Below are positions 25,725 to 37,042 of a DNA stretch of 64,000 nt, one piece after another. The translations under genes and the position numbers were made by a program. The notes below the pieces were generated by a model. It was not told the DNA's origin. It worked only from the letters and a program-made list of their open reading frames with translations, and searched no databases. Positions within the stretch are counted from its first letter, which is position 1, and every line of letters starts with the position of its first letter. Source of the stretch: Vicugna pacos. Taxonomy: Eukaryota; Chordata; Mammalia; Artiodactyla; Camelidae. Location of the stretch: assembly GCF_048564905.1 (NCBI RefSeq), contig NC_133004.1:44250105-44314104 (forward strand). The letters are read 5' to 3'.

Positions 25725-25960
25725 GTCCTCCGTGTTACTCCTCTATGGCTGTGTGACAGCAAATGTTTCCAGGATGGAGCGGCCTGGAATAGTCAACGTG
25801 CACCATCTCACAGTTTCCCTGGGTCAGGAACTTGGGGGTGACCCGACTGGATGGTTCTGGCTTGGGGTCTCTCGTGAGACTTTTCCAGGATGGCAGCTTC
25901 TAGGAAATTTCCCCGAGCCTGGAGAGATCACCAGACTAAGGCAAAGCAGCATGAACGTGC
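25725..25960 (-). mobile_element. Possible old MaLR/ERVL-type LTR fragment (fossil)
   Basis: The series atggctgtgtgacagcaaat, gtgcaccatctcacagtttc, gggtcaggaacttgggg and ccaggatggcagcttc resembles the reverse complement of an old mammalian LTR of the MaLR/ERVL group. It is heavily decayed and non-functional. The subfamily is not assigned. Confidence 0.35.
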
Positions 25961-25979
25961 AGTGGGAGGGGAGCCAGCC

Positions 25980-26070
25980 CCACTTTAACCACTACGTGAC
26001 CTTGGACAGGCTATTTGGCCCCAGGACTCAGTTTCCCCTGCTGCAAAATGGGCTTAGGTTCATTAGGTGC
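25980..26070 (+). mobile_element. MIR SINE
   Basis: The stretch taaccactacgtgaccttgg, then actcagtttcccctgctg and caaaatgggcttagg, matches the MIR core (gtgaccttgggcaag, cctcagtttcctcatctg, taaaatgggg). Confidence 0.65.
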
Positions 26071-26304
26071 TGAAGGGGGCTCTGGGGCACTGAGAACTCA
26101 CTCATATAACCTCAAGAAGTGCAGAGTGTTTTCTTAAGAACAGACTTGGAAATCAGGAAAGCCAGACTCTTAGCCGGAGGGCCAGCTCCGCAGAAGCCCC
26201 CCACGAGCTGCTCAGCCGGGAAGGCCTTGTGAGGAAGAAGAAGACCACACAATGCTTGTTCCCCTCCCCTGATGGAAGCTCTGGGGGACTTTTTTTCTTT
26301 CTAA

Positions 26305-26403
26305 TCTTTTTTTTTTTTTTAATGGAGGTTCCAGGGATTGAGCCCAGGACCCTGTGCATGCTAACAAGCACATGCTCTAGCACTGAGCTATACCCTCCCC
26401 ACC
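26305..26403 (-). mobile_element. Camelid tRNA-derived SINE
   Basis: Poly-T is followed by aatggaggttccagggattg and cactgagctataccctcccc, the reverse complement of the full SINE. The repeat TCTTTCTAA flanks it at 26296-26304 and 26404-26412, a clean target-site duplication. Confidence 0.94.
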
Positions 26404-26412
26404 TCTTTCTAA

Positions 26413-27110
26413 CTTTTACTGTGAAAACCTGGCAGGGCTTCTGATGGTAAAGCTCATGCAAGTGTCCGGACTCCTCGGACGGGGCCCCCAGGGATTTCTG
26501 GCTTCCCACCGTGGGTCTCTGGGTCCCCTGTGTTTCCCATCCTCGGGCCTCTGCTTGGGTGAGGGGTGACTCTGCATTGGCCCGTCTGTCCCTCCAACTT
26601 GCTCAGTGGCTCCGCTGCTCTGGCAGGATCTCAGCAGAGTTTTGACTCTTCAATTTGTTCTGCTTTTTTCTTTGCGTGGTTAGGAGCGATGATGGCTGAG
26701 CGCCCTGCAGGCGGCACTGGAAACGGGAGTAATCGCAAGTGGTCACTCACCAGCTTTAGTCCTGCTTCTGCGCAAAGGGGTGTGTGTGTGTGTGCGCGCG
26801 TGCGTGTGCGTGTGTCTACTCTTTCCATCCTGGAGAGATGTCCAATGAGCCCCGAAAGTCACCTTTGTACCTGGAGAACAGGGTCACGCCAGGCTTTTAA
26901 ATCAGTTGCTTGGAGTCAGGCCCTCCGAGGGCCCAGTCCGTGGTATCATCATGGTGCAGGGGTCCCCATCACAGACAGAACTCACCCCTGATGGATGAGC
27001 TACCTAGGGGATGTGGCTACGCAGAAGTGATGGCCATTCTAAGTCTTCGAGATCCAGGAGAACACATGCAGAAACGCCCGAGGGATAACTTACAGCCCGT
27101 GTGTTTCCCA
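26413..27110. other. Intergenic, no gene recognised
   Basis: Unique-looking sequence apart from a TG-rich microsatellite at 26780-26815. No exon-like structure was recognised. Confidence 0.5.
26780..26815. repeat. (TG)n/(CG)n dinucleotide repeat
   Basis: About 36 bases of alternating purine and pyrimidine, with tgtgtgtgtgtgtg followed by cgcgcg and more tg units. This composition can adopt left-handed Z-DNA. Confidence 0.9.
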
Positions 27111-27114
27111 TAAG

Positions 27115-27425
27115 GTAGCCAGTGACCACTAGTCACCCCTGAGCGCTGGAAACGTGGCTCAGCCAGACTGAGATGTGCTGTGCATGTAAGACACACCACA
27201 CACCAGATCTCAGAGACCTAACTAAACAAAAAAGGGGAGGGGCAAAATGTTGCTAATAGTATTTTATACACATTTATACGGGTTAGAGTTCCAAATGGCG
27301 ATATTTTGGATAGGTTGGGTTAAATAAAATGTATTGCCCCAATTCATTTCACCTATTTCTTTTCTTTTACCATTTGAATGCCATTACTAGAAAAATGTGA
27401 CCTCTGTGTCTCACATTTGCAGCTG
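27115..27425 (+). mobile_element. Old interspersed repeat, probably a DNA-transposon derivative
   Basis: The order ggtagccagtgaccactagt, ctgagatgtgctgtgcatgt, ttttggataggttgggttaa, ataaaatgtattgc and atttcacctatttcttttc follows a widespread mammalian repeat that I recognise by sequence but cannot name with certainty. Confidence 0.5.
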
Positions 27426-27429
27426 GCAT

Positions 27430-27990
27430 TGTAGTTCTGTCGGCCAGGCTGTTAGAGACCGATGGAAACTTTTTTGTCCCAGCGGGTGTTTCCGTCTTAA
27501 GGACGATGCTCTGAATCTGTGTCGTAGCCAAGTGAGCGTGGGCTCATCGCTTTCAATCTGCTGCCTTTGTATCGTGTGTCTTCCTTCCTCTTTTGGTTAT
27601 CAGATCACCCTGAGTGAGTCCAAGGGGCGGGCCAGCCGAAGGAGACGGAGGGGTGTGAAAGAGCACGCCGACACTGCTCTCCCAGGAGGCCCCCACTGGG
27701 ATTAACCAGCTCCAAGCCTTCCGTCTTGCATCATTCCCTATGAGGCTGGAATCCCCAGGAGAAAGCTGGAAAATGTAGCAGAGGTTCTGTGCCCGGACCT
27801 GGGCCACAGATGGGCGGGTGCCAAGAGGGGCAGAGCCTGGAAGACAGCAGGCAGCCCCGACCCCAGCTGCAGGGCTAGCCCGTCCAGGCAGCCAACTCGG
27901 GTTACTGTTAGCAGAGGGGGCGGGGGCGCTGAGCAGACAAACAATAGACGTCCACCTCCTCATTCCAACTGGATTTCGTCAGGGACCCGT
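27430..27990. other. Intergenic, no gene recognised
   Basis: Unique-looking sequence with no convincing repeat and no coding exon. Confidence 0.45.
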
Positions 27991-27994
27991 GGAG

Positions 27995-29000
27995 AACTCA
28001 GCCAATTCAGCAGTTTTTACAAGACTTTTTAGTTCATCTTTTAAAATGTTTAATTACAGGAACATTGAAAACATCTTCAAAAGAAGACAGAATGATAAAA
28101 CAAACCTCCCCATGCTCACCACCCAGCTTCAGCAGGGATCCGTGTCTGCTCAGCTTTGCTTCTCCCACAAGTCGCCCAAATCCTTTCCTCATTTTGAAGC
28201 AAATCTCACGCACAATATCATTTCCTATAAGTCAGCGTGTGTCTCTAAAAGATGAGCTGTTTTTTTTTTAAATCACCACAATACTACCACCCATAAAAGA
28301 ATCCTAACCAGGCCTTAATATTATACCATTTCTGGCCAGTCTTTAGACTTCCATTTTCTAACAGCTTCACTGAGGGATAATTTACTTCAACTGAGGTGTG
28401 ATGTACATACCACGGAATTCACACCCTGGAGCGTCCAGTCTGATGGACTTCCATAGGGCTGGACAGTTGTTCCATCATCACCCCAGTTCAGTCTCAGAGT
28501 ATTTCCATCACCCAAAAAGTTCCCTCAGGCCCGTCTGCAGTCCTCATTTTGACCTTCAGCCTCAGGGTAACACGGACCTGCTTCTTCTGTACCATTCGCC
28601 CTTTTCTACCAATTTCCCACACACAGAATTGCACAATCTGTGGCTTTTTTTCACAAAGCACAAGGCTTGGGGGTCCATCCGTATGGTATCTGCGATCCAT
28701 CCCGTTATCACTGATAATGTTTTCTTGTATGGATATAATCTGAAATCAGTCCCACAGCTGACAGACACAGCGACTGCTTCCAGCTGGGGTTTGGGATGCT
28801 TCTGCTATAAACACTCAGGCACTAGGCACTATGTTGTTCCATGTGTTTTCATTTCTCTCAGGAAGATTCCTGAGGGGGAACTGCTGCTTACACACAGAAC
28901 GTACATTTAACATTTTAAGAAATTACCAGACTGTCTTCCCAAGTGACTGCAGAATTTGATGATGTTCTGACAACAATGTATGAGGATTCTCTTCATCTCT
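27995..29000 (-). mobile_element. L1 3' portion (L1M type)
   Basis: From 28345 the text follows the reverse L1 3' UTR and ORF2 end: aacagcttcactgagggata, tgatgtacataccacggaat, tttccatcacccaaaaagtt, cactgataatgttttcttgt, tgtgttttcatttctctcag and ttaccagactgtcttcccaa. The part before 28345 (tttgaagcaaatctcacgca, gtgtgtctctaaaagatgag) also looks like old LINE 3' UTR and may be a second element. Confidence 0.68.
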
Positions 29001-29156
29001 TTTGGTCGATGTTTTCCCTCCATCTCCTTTTCCCCCCTTTCAATTTATTTTTAAAAACTAGGTCATTTGTTCATAAAAGTTGCCCAGAATCTGTTTCCCA
29101 CTTTTGCTGATTGCATCCCACAGAGCCTACGTTGATCTGAGCTAAGAAAAATTTAA

Positions 29157-29179
29157 AGAGAGAGAGAGAGAGAGAGAGA
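29157..29179. repeat. (AG)n microsatellite
   Basis: About 11 uninterrupted AG units. Confidence 0.9.
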
Positions 29180-29227
29180 AGGCATTTCTAGTAGCTTACT
29201 CAGGTACATACGTACAATAAAAGTAGA

Positions 29228-29317
29228 GGGGGAGGGTGCAGCTCAGTGGTAGAGCGTGTGCTGAGCATGCACGAGGTTCTGGGTTCAATCCCCAGTACCT
29301 CCATTAAAAAAAAAAAG
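29228..29317 (+). mobile_element. Camelid tRNA-derived SINE
   Basis: A well-preserved copy with gcagctcagtggtagagc (A-box region), tgggttcaatccccagtacc (B-box region) and a poly-A tail. Confidence 0.94.
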
Positions 29318-30005
29318 GATATTAATAACTGGTGAAATGGGAAAACAGGGAAATAGTGACAGAATATACAAGATTAAATCACAGATAGTCAGTGCACAAA
29401 ATGCAAACCTCACAGTCTAAGGTAGTGGGTAGAGCTAAATCCTGGTTTTAATTCTGAGCTTCCTAACAGCCCAAGCAAAGAAGGAAACAGTTTCACTTAC
29501 AAGATTCACTATCCATAAGATAAAACCAAACTGATTTGCTTCAAGGAAGCAGGCTTTTCCTGCCAGAGACCAAACAGAAATATCAGCCATCATTCCCTCT
29601 TCCCTATTAGGGATGTGGCAGGGATTCGTGGGGCAGCATTCCTACTGGTGACCTGGCCAGGGCACAGCCATGTTCATCTGGGGACAGTCAGTGATAAAAA
29701 TGGCAGCAGGCTTCTTTGGCATCTGATGAGATAACACCAAAAGTCAGACTTCCAAGCCCAGGTCAAAGAAGGCAACTTTCAACTGTAACATTAAGGCACT
29801 CGTGGGAGCCTCGGTTCACCCAGGCCCCAGCGCCAGTAGCTGGGAAGAAACAGAAACATTGTTATAACAGGAAGATAATCCCCAGCAAAGCACTTACAAC
29901 ATCAGCTGCCCTTTCCAGTCGGCAGCAAACCTCCCGGCCAAACACAAGAACAGGCAAACCGACCAAAAACAAACAGAAACCCACTGTCCATTCATTCTTT
30001 TTTTC
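29318..30005. other. Intergenic, no gene recognised
   Basis: AT-rich unique-looking DNA. I recognise neither a coding exon nor a clear repeat. Confidence 0.45.
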
Positions 30006-30009
30006 ATTC

Positions 30010-30525
30010 GAAGAATCAGCACAAACTTCACCCCTAGGAGAAGTGAAAACGTGCGTCCACACGAAAGCCCGCACGCAAATGCTCCCAGCAGCCAAGAAGT
30101 GGGAACGGCCCAAAACTTCAACCGATGAACGGGCACACAAAGCACAGCCGCATGTTACTCCATTGTAAAAGGGAAGGACTGAGACAGGCACCAGCGTGGG
30201 TGGACCTCGACAACACGCGGCTCCGTGAAAGCAGCCAGTCACGAAGGACCACGTACTGTGCGATTCTGTTCACACGCAGTGTCCAGAACAGGCAGACCCC
30301 GGAAAGCAGACGAGCGCCTGCTCAGGGCTGGGCGGGATGGGGCATGGGGTGCGGGGGTGACGACGGAAGGGTCTGGGGTTTCTTTTTTGGGTGACAAAAA
30401 TGTCCTAACATTAACTGCAGTGATGAACGTGCAATTCTGTAAATATACTAAAAGTCATTGAATTGTATGCTTTAAATGGGTGATTTACATGGTATGTGAA
30501 TGATAGCACAGAGTGGTTAAAAAAT
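30010..30525 (+). mobile_element. L1 3' portion, decayed toward GC
   Basis: The L1 order remains: agaagtgaaaacgtgcgtcc, ccagcagccaagaagtggga, ccgatgaacgggcacacaaa, then the 3' UTR ending in gaattgtatgctttaaatgg and gatttacatggtatgtgaat. Many positions that are A or T in the family are C or G here, often as CpG. Confidence 0.72.
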
Positions 30526-30529
30526 TACC

Positions 30530-31250
30530 TAAAATTTCACAGTAATTCAGTGAAGTAGTAAGTTAAATCAACTTATTTTCATCATCTCTCCAGGTAAAGC
30601 TCGAATCATGCCTTTTCCATGGTATTTGTGAAATTTCACAAAATTCAAAAATTCTGACTTTTTAGGTGGACTCATGGTCAGTGGCCTCTTAAGGCAGATT
30701 ATCAGCCCCCTCCTGTATGTCCATCCTCTTACCCTCAAGTGTCAAATGGCTAAGTGTTTGAGAAGCATAGGAACATGACCAGCAGAGGACTAAGTGGTAC
30801 CTTTCTGAGGAGGGAGACTTCCCACGCCAGCTTCCCACGCTACGGAGCTGCCTCCTGCCTGAGGCCGTGTTCAGCCGGCTAATCTCAGGGGGCCTGAGAA
30901 GAGACGTCCCCAGTAAAGGAGCTGTCTGGCCACGACCTTGCTTGTTGCGAACTTGGCTTAGATAAACTTGCGTCCTTTGCATCCTGTTTTTCTCCCAAGT
31001 GTCAGCTGCACGTTGTCACACTTCTCCCCCCACCCCACCTCTGTCTCTGCACGCCTCGTGCCTTGGAGGGCTCCACGGCGGGAGAGGGCACTGCACGTGA
31101 GCAATTTTACATCCCATCAAGCTTGAGTGCGGAGTTCCCCGCTGACTTGAAGACTCATTCAAAGTCCAGACTTTCCAGCAGGAGCTAAATCATTTCAATC
31201 GCCTATCTTTTTGTAGCAAGTTATAAATGGAAAGAATGCAAAGAATGAAT
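30530..31250. other. Intergenic, unresolved
   Basis: The stretch 30690-31010 has repeat-like character, but I cannot name a family. No gene is seen. Confidence 0.4.
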
Positions 31251-31254
31251 CTGA

Positions 31255-31370
31255 GCCCAAGCTCCCAGAGGGCGGGGACTGTCATTTGTTTGCTGTGGTC
31301 CCCCGAGCACCCGTAACAGAGTTTTGTGCATCATAGGTGCTCAGAAACTGTTGGCTGGAAGAACGCACGA
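31255..31370 (+). mobile_element. L2 3' end
   Basis: The phrase ctcccagagggcggggactg, then gttttgtgcatcataggtgc and tcagaaactgttggctgga, follows the L2 tail (ccctgagggcagggactgtg, then cacatagtaggtgctcaata). Confidence 0.6.
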
Positions 31371-32385
31371 GTGTGAATTTATAGCCATTATCTGGGATGG
31401 AGGAAACATCTTAAAAAAAAAATCAGAGCAATTCTTTGAGTGCAGACGTGGTGCAAGATTCAGGTTCAGTCAGCGCCGGGGCCCTCCCTCCGTCCCAGGG
31501 CTGCACAGAGGTCTCCTGCCCGGCCCGGGAGTCCCGCAGGGGCGCTCAGGCTGCAGCCCACACAGCTCTTTGCTGACACGGCCGTGGTCCCAGGCCAGGA
31601 AGGTCGAGAATCACCTTGCAGCCCAGTTCAGGCACAGGAATCTCTGGAAGGCCCAGTTTGTGGGGTCCAGCTTCCCACTTGTGCTCCATTCCCTTCTTGG
31701 GGCTCTCCAAGACAGCAGGACTTGGGTCCCCACGGCTCACAGCACCCTGCTACCCGGCACCTTCCTCGGTCTTGTTTGGGACCTCTGTTCTGTTCTGGGG
31801 CTGGGAGCCACTGTGTCTGGAGGCTTCTCTTTCTCCGCCCCCTTCTCAGAGGCCTAAGTATAACGCCCAAGTGAAAACGTATACTTGAGGTCTGCAATCC
31901 ACACTCCCACACACAAGACAACACTTTCAAAGATAAATACAGAGAGGATGAAAACACCCACTTACACATCAGCAAACATCCTGCCACGCACATTTTGAGC
32001 CGTATGTTTTCATGTCTTATCATTTTCAAAGGTTTTTTTAATCTGATTTGCTCGCAGATGCTAAAACAGACGGGGGTACCATCGCGCCCCCTTTACAGCC
32101 TGAGGCCGAGGTTCCAGTAGGTTTGGTGAGTGCCCCAATCTCCCGGCTCTCAGCTTGCAGAGCAGGGACTGCAGCCCAGGGCTCTATTCCTGCGGGCCCA
32201 GGGTCTTTCCCGCCCTCGAGAGGTCATTAGAGAGACCACTGCTGTCCTGGTTCTATGGCCAAAGTGGCTACGCAGACTCGGAGCGTCCTCCGAGCTCACA
32301 GAAGTGAAACATTAACGCGACCTGTCCCAGAAGCAGACCCCACCCCCCAAACTCCAGCTCTGCCTTTTACCTCACAATTGACTTC
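31371..32385. other. Intergenic, no gene recognised
   Basis: Open frames of about 130 to 180 codons exist on both strands, but they overlap and look like chance GC-rich frames. No repeat is recognised. Confidence 0.4.
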
Positions 32386-32387
32386 AG

Positions 32388-32600
32388 TTGACGTTTATTG
32401 AGCACCCACTGTGTGCCAGGCAGTGTGCCGGGAGCCTGGTGTATGCTATTTAATTCTCCAAGTGGCCCTGTGACAGGCGTTATTTCCAGCCCCACTGGAC
32501 GGGCTGAAAAGTGAAACAGACCTGCAGCCTGAGGACACGAGGCTTGTGTGAAGGCCAAGCTGAGGTTCACTCTCAGGCCAGTCTGATGCAAAAGCCCCCT
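32388..32600 (-). mobile_element. MIR SINE
   Basis: A clear reverse MIR: acgtttattgagcacccact, gtgtgccaggcagtgtgccg and tgtgacaggcgttatttcca, then a worn remainder of the core. Confidence 0.78.
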
Positions 32601-32794
32601 CCAGCTTTTTGTACCCCCTGCTCTTTGCAGACTGATGGAAATGATTCACTGAAGGGGAGATTACTAAAATACACAAGCAAAAAGCTTTCCCTCTGTACTG
32701 CCCACAAAATGCTCTGGAACCCACGTGGGTGACACTGCGCCTCTGCCCTCAGGCTAAGAGAGCTGACGGCCTGCAGGTGTCATGGGTGCCTGGG

Positions 32795-32935
32795 CAGGCG
32801 CTGGGCTCAGAGCCGCTTAGGGTCCACATGCAGCTCTGACACTTAGTAACTTCAGGACCTTGGACAGGGCACTTAGTCTCCACATGCCTCAGTTTCCCCA
32901 CCTCACATGACCCTCCAGATGCCTGCAGGAGGGCC
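32795..32935 (+). mobile_element. MIR SINE
   Basis: Forward MIR blocks are present: gctctgacacttagtaactt, caggaccttggacagggcac and tgcctcagtttccccacctc. Confidence 0.7.
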
Positions 32936-33369
32936 ACGTGTGTGGAGGGCCTGGTGGGGAAGCAAGATCTCCCCATGTGTGCTAAGTATGAGGCCGAACC
33001 AAATACAACCGCCATTCAAGAATGGCCAGGTGTCCTTCATGTCACATGGTTCAACCTAACCTTAAAGTCGAAACTGAAGTTTAAGCCAACAGGCCCGGGA
33101 GTAGGAGTTTAAGTAGAAATCTGCAGAGCTCCAAACAGGGAAGACGATGGAATTAAGGACAACAGGGGGTGGGTGGGGCAGGGCCCAAAACTGGGCTTCG
33201 GTGAACAACGCGCCATACGTAGGAACTGCTTGTTTCTGCTCTAAATGTATAGGAACCTAGCCCCTGTTTTGAAGGAGGAGAAAAGGAGAAAGTGAATGTA
33301 GCTTCCCACAGCGACGTGGAAACACGTCCCCTAGAGAAGAGAAGGGGATGTGAGGAGCCCCGGATTCCC

Positions 33370-33540
33370 GCCCAGCTCCCTGCCGCGCTCGAGAAGCGCA
33401 CGGAGCACGCGCGGCGCTGCGGGCGGGCGCCGCATGGCCCGACGCGCGGGGTCCGCGGCCCTCGGCCGCCCGGCCCCTCGCGGTCCGCTGTCCCTGCGCG
33501 GCTCAACCTGTTCACGTTCCAAGGGAGAAAACAAGTCGGC
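33370..33540. other. Small isolated CpG-rich patch
   Basis: About 170 bases of very high CpG density, much higher than its flanks and outside any repeat I can recognise. It is too short for a formal CpG island. Open frames cross it on both strands, including a minus-strand ATG at 33585, but none is recognisable as protein. Confidence 0.6.
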
Positions 33541-33659
33541 TAAGAGAGTCTTTAAGTTACTTGAGAGATTAACTCTTTCAGACATGATTTTGCCTCCCCC
33601 CTTTTATTGCTTATTGCCATAAAGAATAAGCAGCAAGCCGTTGAAGTTAAGGTGAGTCG

Positions 33660-33770
33660 GGGAGAGGGTCATCGCTCAGAGGTAGAGCGTGTGCTTGGCG
33701 TGCACAACGTCCTGGGTTCTACCCCAGCACGTCCATAAAATAAAGTGAAGTAAAAAAAATTAAAGCAAAA
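33660..33770 (+). mobile_element. Camelid tRNA-derived SINE
   Basis: A more diverged copy: ggagagggtcatcgctcaga, gcttggcgtgcacaacgtcc, then an A-rich tail with taaagtgaagtaaaa. The flanks aggtgagtc and aagtgaatc may be a worn target duplication. Confidence 0.9.
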
Positions 33771-33774
33771 AGTG

Positions 33775-35385
33775 AATCACAGTATTGACTTCCTAGCTTT
33801 GAAATCCTCCCTAGCAAGTGTTTTCCTGCCAAGACAAGAGCAGTAAGTGCAGGTACCAAGGGCATTTAAAATAACCCAAGCATACAGTAATAACTAATTA
33901 TAAGATTTTTTAAAAAAGAAGAAGAAATACAGGGCCCAAGATTTCCTAACCTCTCTCAAACGAAGAACTGAAAACTGATTTCCACTCAGATAAAGCCCCA
34001 GTTGACTGTGAACACAGAAAGGAGAACAGAATGTAGGCGACACTGCCTTGCATCACGCGGTGGGAAGGTTTACCGCCCAACCCTTCCAACCCTTTCAGCT
34101 ACAGAATGTAAGTAGCCACTGAAGACCTGACACACTGAAGGATGGGGCGGGCGTGCTTGTCCTTTTGGGGCTGCCAGAAATGAGTCACCGTCTGAGTAAG
34201 AACAGGCAGGGTGTCCTGAGCGAGACCACTGTCAGAGGGCCTGGCTTCTGGTCACAGCCCTGATCTCAGGCAATGCCCCAGGATGGCGGTGGGGTTACGG
34301 GCTGGAGTGAGGAGGCAGGGCCACTAGCAGCCCCCTCACCCTAAGTCCATTCTGCTCCTTCTCCTCATCAACACAACTCCCACTTTTCCTGGGATGGCAA
34401 TGAGCCCAGCTGAACAATGCCATTTCCCACCCTTCCGTGAAGCCAAGTGTGGCCCATGAGACATAACCAGGGTTAATGTGTTTACAGAAATCACAGGGCT
34501 TAAGATGACCCACTCACTCATCACTCAGACTTTCCTAATTTCAGCCCTGACAGCCCTGCAGCCTGGGAGGCTCCTCAGCCAGGGACAAACAGGGGTGGCT
34601 GGAAGAAGGTTCTTTGAAAGGGGCAGACGCAGCTGGCAAATGCCAGTCCCCGTCCACCGGTCCCCTCCTTCATGGGGTGTGAGCTCCATACTAGAGGGGA
34701 CAATGGAGCAACAAACACGAAGACAAGGGCCACCAAGGTATCTGAACAGAAAGAACTTGACAGGAAGGCCTACCAGGTAAAACGCTGTTAGCTAGGCAAC
34801 TCAAAGTGTAAACAGTGAACTCTCTCTTGGAGGCAGTGACTAAATGAAGTGGATAATTTGGTGGTGGTGGGCGCAGGAGGGGCAGGGAAGCAAAGAGGTT
34901 AGAATTATGGAAATTCAGGAACTTCATGGAGCTGAAACTCCAGCTCTTGAGTTTGGGCGGGCTGTGCTGCTGGTGGTTCTGAGGGGTCCCAGTAAGTGGT
35001 TTTTGTAAGCACTAGGAAAAGAGCAGACACGAAGCTGCTGCTACCCAAAGGAACGGAAGACGCAGGGCTAGAGAAGCTTTGCCAGAGTGGAGCTCACAGG
35101 AATAAGAAGCAGGAGGAGACCCAAAAGGGGAGAAACCCTTCCTTCCTTCCTCTTCAAGCCTTGCGGGCTTAGTCTAGCGCCACCTATTGGAAGATCCTGC
35201 GAGGGAGCCACTGTGCTGAACAGAAGCGTAGGGTGCAGGTCTCAGACGCAATGCCACAAAGAAAAGTATAGGATGGGTCTGGGGCCGAAAAGCCATAACT
35301 TAATAACTAGCACACTTTCCACAGTCACATCACTTTCCCTTTCCCCTGGAGGAAACCACGACCCCAACTTTCATGTTGTTTTCTT
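33775..35385. other. Intergenic, unresolved
   Basis: Mostly unique-looking. The stretch 34150-34790 has the texture of a very old repeat, but I cannot assign it. No coding exon is recognised. Confidence 0.4.
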
Positions 35386-35389
35386 GCTT

Positions 35390-36745
35390 TTATCACAGAT
35401 GCAGGCAACCCTGAATAGCATGGTTTGACTTTACCTGTTCTTAAACATTTTATGATTGGAATTATACTGCATCTGGTCTACCGTGTCTGGCGTCTGACAT
35501 TCAAATTGTCTGGAGAGGCACCCATATTTTGCTGGCGGTGGTAGTTTGTTCATTTCCAGTGCTTTACAGTATTCCACTGGACGAATAGGCCACACTTTCT
35601 CCATTTGACTGTCGATGGGTGATTTTAGCAACGACTCTAACAACAGTTTCCGCACGCGTATCCTGGAGTACATGAGCGCGCGTTTCTGCAGGTGGTTCTC
35701 AAAGTGTGGTCCCCAGGTCAGCAGTGCAGCAGCATCACCTGGGAGGGAACCAGTTAGGCATGCAGACTCCTGGGTCCCACCCAAGACCAAGTGACTCAAA
35801 TTCTGGCGGTGGGGGCCCTCCGGGAGATTCTGATGTCTGCTCGAGTTTGTTCTGTTCTAGGTTCTACATCCAGAAGTAGATGTGTGAGTCACAGCATGTG
35901 CAAAGGTCACATTTTCTAAATGACGTCAAATTATTTTCCAAAGTCACTGCACCAGTCTACACGCCCACCTGCAGTGTACTGGAGTTCCCACTGCTCCACG
36001 TCTTTGCCCTTGCTTGGCTTGGTCAGACTTCACAGCTTTTGCCGGTCTGGAAGGCAAGGGGGTATCTCATAGTTTTAACAGGTACTGGCATCATTTCCAA
36101 TGAGGCTGAACACCTTTCTCAAATGCTTCTTGGCCCTCGGGTTGTCCCTTGTGGGAAGTGCCTGTCCCAGTCTTTTGCCTCTTTTCTCCCCCACTGGATT
36201 GTCTGCTTTTTTCTCATCAGCTTGAAGTTCTTTAGATATTTGGAAAACCGGTCTTTCTTGGTTATATTTGTTGCAGGTTATCGTCCACCACTCTGAGACC
36301 TGCCTTCTTGCTTCCATTTTCTCTCTTGTTGTACTTTGATGAACAACGTCTTGATTTTAATTTAGTCAAATTTATCACTATTTTCATTTAAGATGAATGT
36401 TTTTAATGACTTAACGAATCATTCCCTGCCCCAAAGACATGAAGACAGCTTCCTAGAACATCTTTTTAAATCTTTGTGGCTTTGCCTTTCCCGTTTCTTT
36501 AAGGCACCTGGGATTGACTTTTGCATACAGTGTGAGGTAGGGGTTCCATTTCTTTCTTTCTTTCTTCCCATGTGAATACTTCATTCTCTTAGCAACACTG
36601 GAAACTATGTCTTTCCCCCGCAGCATTGCGGTGCCACTTCTGTCATCAGTTAGGTGTTGGGGTGCACATGGACCTGTGCCCGCCCTCTCTGCTGTGTCAC
36701 TGGCGTGTCTGTGCGCACTGGAATCAACGCCGTGCTGCACGGGGT
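35390..36745 (-). mobile_element. L1, long 3' portion, split by a MER5-type transposon
   Basis: Reverse L1M text runs from 3' UTR into ORF2: gattggaattatactgcatc, gtattccactggacgaatag, atttgactgtcgatgggtga, then after the insertion ccagaagtagatgtgtgagt, ttttccaaagtcactgcacc, gatttggaaaac-type motifs and ctgtgtcactggcgtgtctg. It is about 1.2 kb without the inserted element. Confidence 0.78.
35691..35851 (+). mobile_element. MER5-type hAT-Charlie DNA transposon inside L1
   Basis: It starts ggtggttctcaaagtgtggt and continues ccccaggtcagcagtgcagc, agcatcacctgggagggaac and ggagattctgatgtctgctc. This is the classic non-autonomous MER5A/B sequence. L1 sequence continues on both sides, so it inserted later than the L1. 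Confidence 0.88.
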
Positions 36746-37042
36746 GCCTGACTGCCTCCTCCTGCCACTCACGGCAGAAGGGGCCTCCTTCTCACAGGAG
36801 CTGGATGCCCTCAAGCCGAGCTTTCTCTTGGCCCAGTTTCATTACGGTCAAGGTGAGGTCACAGGACTGTCTGTAGTTTTGCTTTCTCATGTGTTTCCTG
36901 GGTGTTTCATGCCCTCTCTCCACACATCATCCATGCCTGCTGACATCCTCCCTTCCTCTGAGGCCCCCACCAGGCTGACAATGCTGACCACCTGCGGCCA
37001 GAAGCGACATCTTCCTGCTCAGACACCCTTGTAGGAAGGGTG

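Noticed and set aside
29228-29317. tRNA-like gene with A- and B-boxes
   Set aside because: The sequence belongs to the camelid SINE family, repeated seven times in the window with A-rich tails. It is a retroelement, not a functional tRNA gene.
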